Shown piece after piece: positions 4,343-5,910 of a stretch of 5,910 nucleotides of DNA; within the stretch, counting starts at the first letter, position 1; each line of letters begins with the position of its first letter. Made by a program: the position numbers and the translations under genes. The notes below the pieces were generated by a model that saw nothing but the letters and a program-made list of their open reading frames with translations, searched no databases and had not been told where the DNA came from. This stretch comes from CAYIVF01 sp964366875. GTDB lineage: Bacteria; Patescibacteriota; Minisyncoccia; Minisyncoccales; Staskawiczbacteraceae. The DNA lies in NCBI GenBank assembly GCA_964366875.1, contig CAYIVF010000030.1, positions 1 through 5,910 of the forward strand, given 5' to 3'.

Positions 4343-5910
4343 TTATGAAGGCCACTCTTCTATCATTATACACTCTTTTCTGTCTTTTACTGGTAATTGC
4401 TGATAAATTTCCTCAGTAATAAATGGCATAAACGGGTGCAGTAATATGAGTGAATTTGATAGAACGTATAGCAAGAGAGCTTTGGTTTTTTTATCGTTTT
4501 GTTTTTTTGACTCTTCTATGTATTTATCACAGAAATCATGCCAGAAAAAATCATATAAAGTATGGCAGGCTTTTCCAAATTCAAAAGTCTCCAAATCTTT
4601 ATTAACTGATTTTATGGTTTTATCCAAAGCTTTTAAGATGTTTTTATCTGCATTCGTTAATTTGAATTTTGAAATTTGAATTTTATTTGGGATTTGGAAT
4701 TTGGGATTTGGATTTTGAAGTAATACGAACCTTGCAGCGTTCCATAGCTTATTACAAAGCTTCTTTCCCATAACTATATTATCGGTTACGAATCTCATAT
4801 CTTGGTTGCCCATTATCTGAAAGGCGATTCCGAATCTTGTTGCATCGGCCCCAAACTCATCAATTAGTTTTACAGGGTCAATTCCAGTTCCCAATGATTT
4901 TGACATTCTTCGGCCATCGCGAGTTAAAACAGTTGCGTGTATGTAAACATCTTTAAAAGGAATTTTTTTCATAAATTCCATGCCAGAAAAAATCATTCTT
5001 GCAACCCATAAGTTTATTAGATCGCGGGCAGTTAATAAAACATCGGTGGGGTAAAATTCTTTTAAATCCCTGGCTTTAGCGTCGGGCCAATTTAAAGTAG
5101 CAAATGGCCACAGAGCAGCGCTGAACCATGTGTCTAAAACATCATTTTCACCCTGTATCGGGATTTTATGGCCCCACCAGATTTGCCTTGATATGCACCA
5201 GTCCCTGACATTTTTCAGCCAGTCAAAATATGCTTTTTCAAATGACTTAGGATGGAATTTTATTTTACCTTGTTTAACTGGTTTTTCTGCCAGCTTCGCT
5301 AACTCCTGCATTTTCAAAAACCACTGCAAAGAGGGGATTAGCTCAACAGTTGTATCGCATCTGTAGCATTTTGGAACCTGGTGAACATATTCTTCAGTTT
5401 TTTCTAAAAGGTTCTGGGTTTTTAAATCTTCTATAATTTTTTCTCTTGCCTCTAAAACTTTTAATCCCTGATAAGCTAAAGGCGCTTCTTTTGTAATTCT
5501 TGAATATTCGTCGATAACCTGTATGGATTCTAATTTATGTTTCTGGCCGAGCTGGTAATCAACTAAATCGTGAGCAGGTGTTACTTTCACAGCTCCGGTT
5601 CCAAAAGTCAAATCAACTAATGGGTCGGCAATAATAGGAATTTCCCTTTCAGATAATGGCAATATTACAGTTTTTCCAACTAAATTTTTATACCCTTTGT
5701 CTTTTGGATTTACAGCCACAGCACTATCTCCCAGCATTGTCTCTGGTCTTGTTGTGGCAACCGTAATATTTTTGCCGTCTTTTATCGGATATTTAATATA
5801 GTAAAGTTTTCCTTTTTCTTCTTTATATTCTAACTCTAAATCTGACAGAGATGTTGCGCATCTTGAACACCAGTTGACAACTCTTTTTCCTTGATAAATC
5901 CAGCCCTTTT
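4343..5910 (-). CDS. valS: Valyl-tRNA synthetase, C-terminal part (5' end outside window)
   Basis: A class I enzyme that charges tRNA-Val and edits mischarged threonine. The frame is open to the window edge (first whole codon 5908-5906), giving 521 residues; the start and HIGH motif are outside. In-window numbering: NWCSRC (12-17), VATTRPETMLGD (about 49-61) and GTGAVKVTPAHD (103-114) belong to the editing CP1 domain. CYRC (181-184) can pair with the first C-x-x-C as a zinc site. CISRQIWWGHKIP (238-250) and DVLDTWFSAALWPF are catalytic-core blocks, and RMSKS (334-338, bases 4895-4909) is the KMSKS loop with Arg in first place. The anticodon-binding domain follows with DFFWHDFCDKYIEESK and HPFMPFITEEIY. 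Oddities: only about 5 residues between GHKIP and DVLDTW, a repeat-derived linker at 4657-4716, and an end right after MIEEWPS with no C-terminal coiled-coil tail. First visible gene of the valS-prsW-hsp20 operon. Confidence 0.97.
   Translation of the reverse strand, partial: KGWIYQGKRVVNWCSRCATSLSDLELEYKEEKGKLYYIKYPIKDGKNITVATTRPETMLGDSAVAVNPKDKGYKNLVGKTVILPLSEREIPIIADPLVDLTFGTGAVKVTPAHDLVDYQLGQKHKLESIQVIDEYSRITKEAPLAYQGLKVLEAREKIIEDLKTQNLLEKTEEYVHQVPKCYRCDTTVELIPSLQWFLKMQELAKLAEKPVKQGKIKFHPKSFEKAYFDWLKNVRDWCISRQIWWGHKIPIQGENDVLDTWFSAALWPFATLNWPDAKARDLKEFYPTDVLLTARDLINLWVARMIFSGMEFMKKIPFKDVYIHATVLTRDGRRMSKSLGTGIDPVKLIDEFGADATRFGIAFQIMGNQDMRFVTDNIVMGKKLCNKLWNAARFVLLQNPNPKFQIPNKIQISKFKLTNADKNILKALDKTIKSVNKDLETFEFGKACHTLYDFFWHDFCDKYIEESKKQNDKKTKALLLYVLSNSLILLHPFMPFITEEIYQQLPVKDRKECIMIEEWPS
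4657..4716 (-). repeat. Degenerate 7-base tandem repeat inside valS
   Basis: Read on the minus strand from 4716, the stretch divides into 7-base units: AAAATCC, AAATCCC, AAATTCC, AAATCCC, a short AAAT, then AAAATTC, AAATTTC, AAAATTC and a decayed AAATTAA. It encodes N-P-N-P-K-F-Q-I-P-N-K-I-Q-I-S-K-F-K-L within the valS linker between the catalytic core and the anticodon-binding domain. The 7-base period does not match codon periodicity, so the pattern lies in the DNA and is not protein-driven. From memory, similar AAATCCC/AAATTTC repeats recur in genomes of uncultivated bacteria; that was not checked here. Confidence 0.75.

Noticed and set aside
4657..4716. CRISPR-like array
   Set aside because: The units are 7 bases and directly adjacent with no spacers, and they lie inside an intact reading frame.
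1..5910. Possible recoded TGA (Gracilibacteria-type code)
   Set aside because: All genes read through with the standard code and no in-frame TGA occurs. No gene here ends in TGA, but seven stops are too few to mean anything, and TAA is expected in AT-rich DNA.

Overview
This AT-rich window reads like a fragment of a small-genome bacterium of the Candidate Phyla Radiation (Patescibacteria), most likely Parcubacteria-like. That placement is inference. It rests on a run of very short secreted two-helix proteins of the T4SS-pilin-like type common in that group, a compact valyl-tRNA synthetase without the usual C-terminal tail, a degenerate AAATCCC/AAATTTC-type repeat inside a coding region, and few Shine-Dalgarno sites. 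All seven visible stop codons are TAA or TAG, and no reading frame needs TGA to be read through.

Plus strand, left half. The window opens inside gyrA: the end of the breakage-reunion part with its coiled coil, plus a complete six-bladed C-terminal DNA-wrapping domain. Twenty bases later begins a cassette of four small paralogous membrane proteins (1604-1936, 1990-2310, 2375-2677, 2681-3013). Each has a signal peptide ending at a predicted Ala|Gln cut, two hydrophobic helices, and a conserved G-x-PE-R/K motif between them. They resemble VirB2/TrbC-type pilin subunits, but no secretion ATPase or channel gene is present. The cassette carries varied control elements: a TATAAT promoter that would give a nearly leaderless message for the first gene, a 13-bp hairpin just before the third, a Shine-Dalgarno site buried in the end of the third gene that serves the fourth, and a terminator after the fourth. 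A class II tRNA-Leu(UAG) follows, with its own extended -10 promoter.

Centre. A perfect 19-bp inverted repeat with A7/T7 flanks lies at the end of the tRNA and can stop transcription from both sides.

Minus strand, right half. A compact operon reads leftward into that terminator: valS (N-terminal part outside the window), a PrsW-family intramembrane protease 14 bases later, and a small heat-shock protein 6 bases after that. The last two suggest a membrane and protein-stress module riding on a housekeeping gene. The two transcription units converge, and no stretch over 100 bases lacks an annotated gene or RNA.
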